Assembly: GCA_002345575.1 (NCBI GenBank)
Contig: DDVX01000007.1
Span: 361,942 to 425,941, forward strand
Length of the DNA stretch: 64,000 nt
Direction: 5' to 3'
Source of the DNA: Stutzerimonas stutzeri
GTDB taxonomy: Bacteria; Pseudomonadota; Gammaproteobacteria; Pseudomonadales; Pseudomonadaceae
Shown: positions 63,232 through 64,000 of the stretch, one piece after another
Position numbering within the stretch: position 1 is the first letter of the stretch
Layout of the letters: each line of letters begins with the position of its first letter
Translations under genes and position numbers: made by a program
Notes under the pieces: model-generated
Database searches by the model: none
What the model was told of the DNA's origin: nothing
What the model saw: only the letters and a program-made list of their open reading frames with translations

Positions 63232-63439
63232 ATCATCCCCTTTCGCCACATAGCAGCACTGATAAAAAGTTGCGTACTTTGCATTACGAACACAAGAGAG
63301 TCAAAGAACATGACCGAACAGAATACCTCTCGGATACAACAAGCACTCACCGATGCTCGCTGAGCGGCACCTGTCATGAAGAAAAGAAGATAAAATAACT
63401 ATCTTCGGCCTTTGAGGCCTGCCCGAGCGAGACAACAAA

Positions 63440-63796
63440 GTGGAAATATTCAAAGAGTTTACATTCGAGTCTGCACACCGTTTGCCGCATGTGCCCGAGG
63501 GACACAAATGTGGGCGTCTTCACGGCCACTCGTTCCGAGTAGCGCTTTATATCGAAGGCCAGGTAGATCCAGTCACTGGTTGGATACGCGACTTCAGCGA
63601 GATCAAAAGTATATTCAAACCACTCCTTGAGCAGCTTGATCATAATTACCTAAATGATCTGCCCGGTCTCGAAAACCCCACCAGCGAGAATCTCGCAAAA
63701 TGGATCTGGACTGAACTGAAGCCGCTACTACCCGAACTGTCGCGCATTCGCATTCATGAAACTTGCACAAGCGGTTGCGAGTATCGCGGAGACTGA
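63440..63796 (+). CDS. queD: 6-carboxy-5,6,7,8-tetrahydropterin synthase QueD, 118 aa
   Basis: Second step of queuosine/7-deazaguanine synthesis. Zinc ligands: His in FESAHRLPHV, and CGRLHGHSF (Cys and two His). C-terminal ETCTSGCEYRGD. GTG start, as homologs begin MELFKEFTFESAH. The last 204 nt of the window contain no recognisable gene. Confidence 0.95.
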   Translation: MEIFKEFTFESAHRLPHVPEGHKCGRLHGHSFRVALYIEGQVDPVTGWIRDFSEIKSIFKPLLEQLDHNYLNDLPGLENPTSENLAKWIWTELKPLLPELSRIRIHETCTSGCEYRGD

Positions 63797-64000
63797 GCAT
63801 AGTCTGATACACCCTTGAAAAAAACCAGCTGCAATGCGACTCAATACTTCCTCCGCCGCTTCGTATCAATTGCTCTAACGAAGCGCGCCCGCTCTGTTCT
63901 TGCTCGCGATAAGCAGTATGCGTAGCAGTACTCTCAGGCCTATTTGCTTCAGCCGGTAGTGATTTCTCAAATAGAAAGCAACTTTTCTTTTGCGCAAAGA

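Overview
The window comes from a Pseudomonas-type gammaproteobacterium (Pseudomonas or Stutzerimonas; the species cannot be resolved by eye). The evidence is high GC, the gene order cysG-serS-crcB-rarA-lolA-ftsK // trxB-aat-bpt-infA // clpA-clpS // cspD // icd // monomeric idh // nudJ-mnmA-hflD-purB, and close family resemblance of ClpS, PurB and QueD to Pseudomonas proteins. It has two parts: a P2-like prophage (1 to about 29.14 kb, running off the left edge) and ordinary core chromosome (29.14-64 kb).

Prophage. The order matches P2-family myophages of the phiCTX type. On the right are the portal and terminase ATPase (gpQ, gpP, + strand). Divergent from them is the late cluster on the minus strand: O-N-M-(98-aa insert)-L-X, a papain-like hydrolase, holin, endolysin and Rz/Rz1 spanins, then R-S, V-W-J-I-H-G, FI-FII-E/E'-T-U-D. 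A programmed -1 frameshift signal joins E and E'. Next come a plus-strand lysogeny block (repressor, two secreted proteins, a second HTH protein, a 46-aa ORF) and a minus-strand early block (Cro-like, YmfL/CII-like, Ogr/Delta-like zinc finger, small ORFs, a primase-helicase and two more genes, the last cut by the window edge). No integrase is inside the window; it should lie left of base 1. The right end abuts the 3' end of a tRNA-Ser(UGA), the target type used by phiCTX. Between portal and tRNA are a five-TM membrane protein in the position where phiCTX carries its cytotoxin gene, a cos-like 19-mer in the P2 orientation, and an AT-rich cluster of GGTAAT/ATTACC repeats that look like integrase arm sites. 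A TGT/ACA-type motif occurs upstream of V and FI, with a degenerate form at O/P, matching the P2 late-promoter positions.

Core. yccA is followed by tusDCBE (sulfur relay for tRNA 2-thiouridine) and a TrpD2-like gene; mnmA, which receives that sulfur, lies 21 kb away. Then come glutathionyl-hydroquinone reductase, siroheme synthase, seryl-tRNA synthetase, fluoride channel, RarA, LolA and FtsK. A proteolysis neighbourhood follows: Aat and Bpt (N-end rule transferases) with ClpA, ClpS and CspD. The isocitrate branch point is clustered: Icd, monomeric Idh and isocitrate lyase AceA sit within 13 kb. The right end carries RoxA, a GNAT enzyme, a small envelope-type pair, an AI-2E transporter, a Na+/H+ antiporter-like protein and QueD.

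The most interesting material is in the prophage: the unknown membrane protein at the cytotoxin locus, two exported proteins in the lysogeny block, the extra papain-like enzyme in the lysis cassette, and the att/cos and late-promoter sites.
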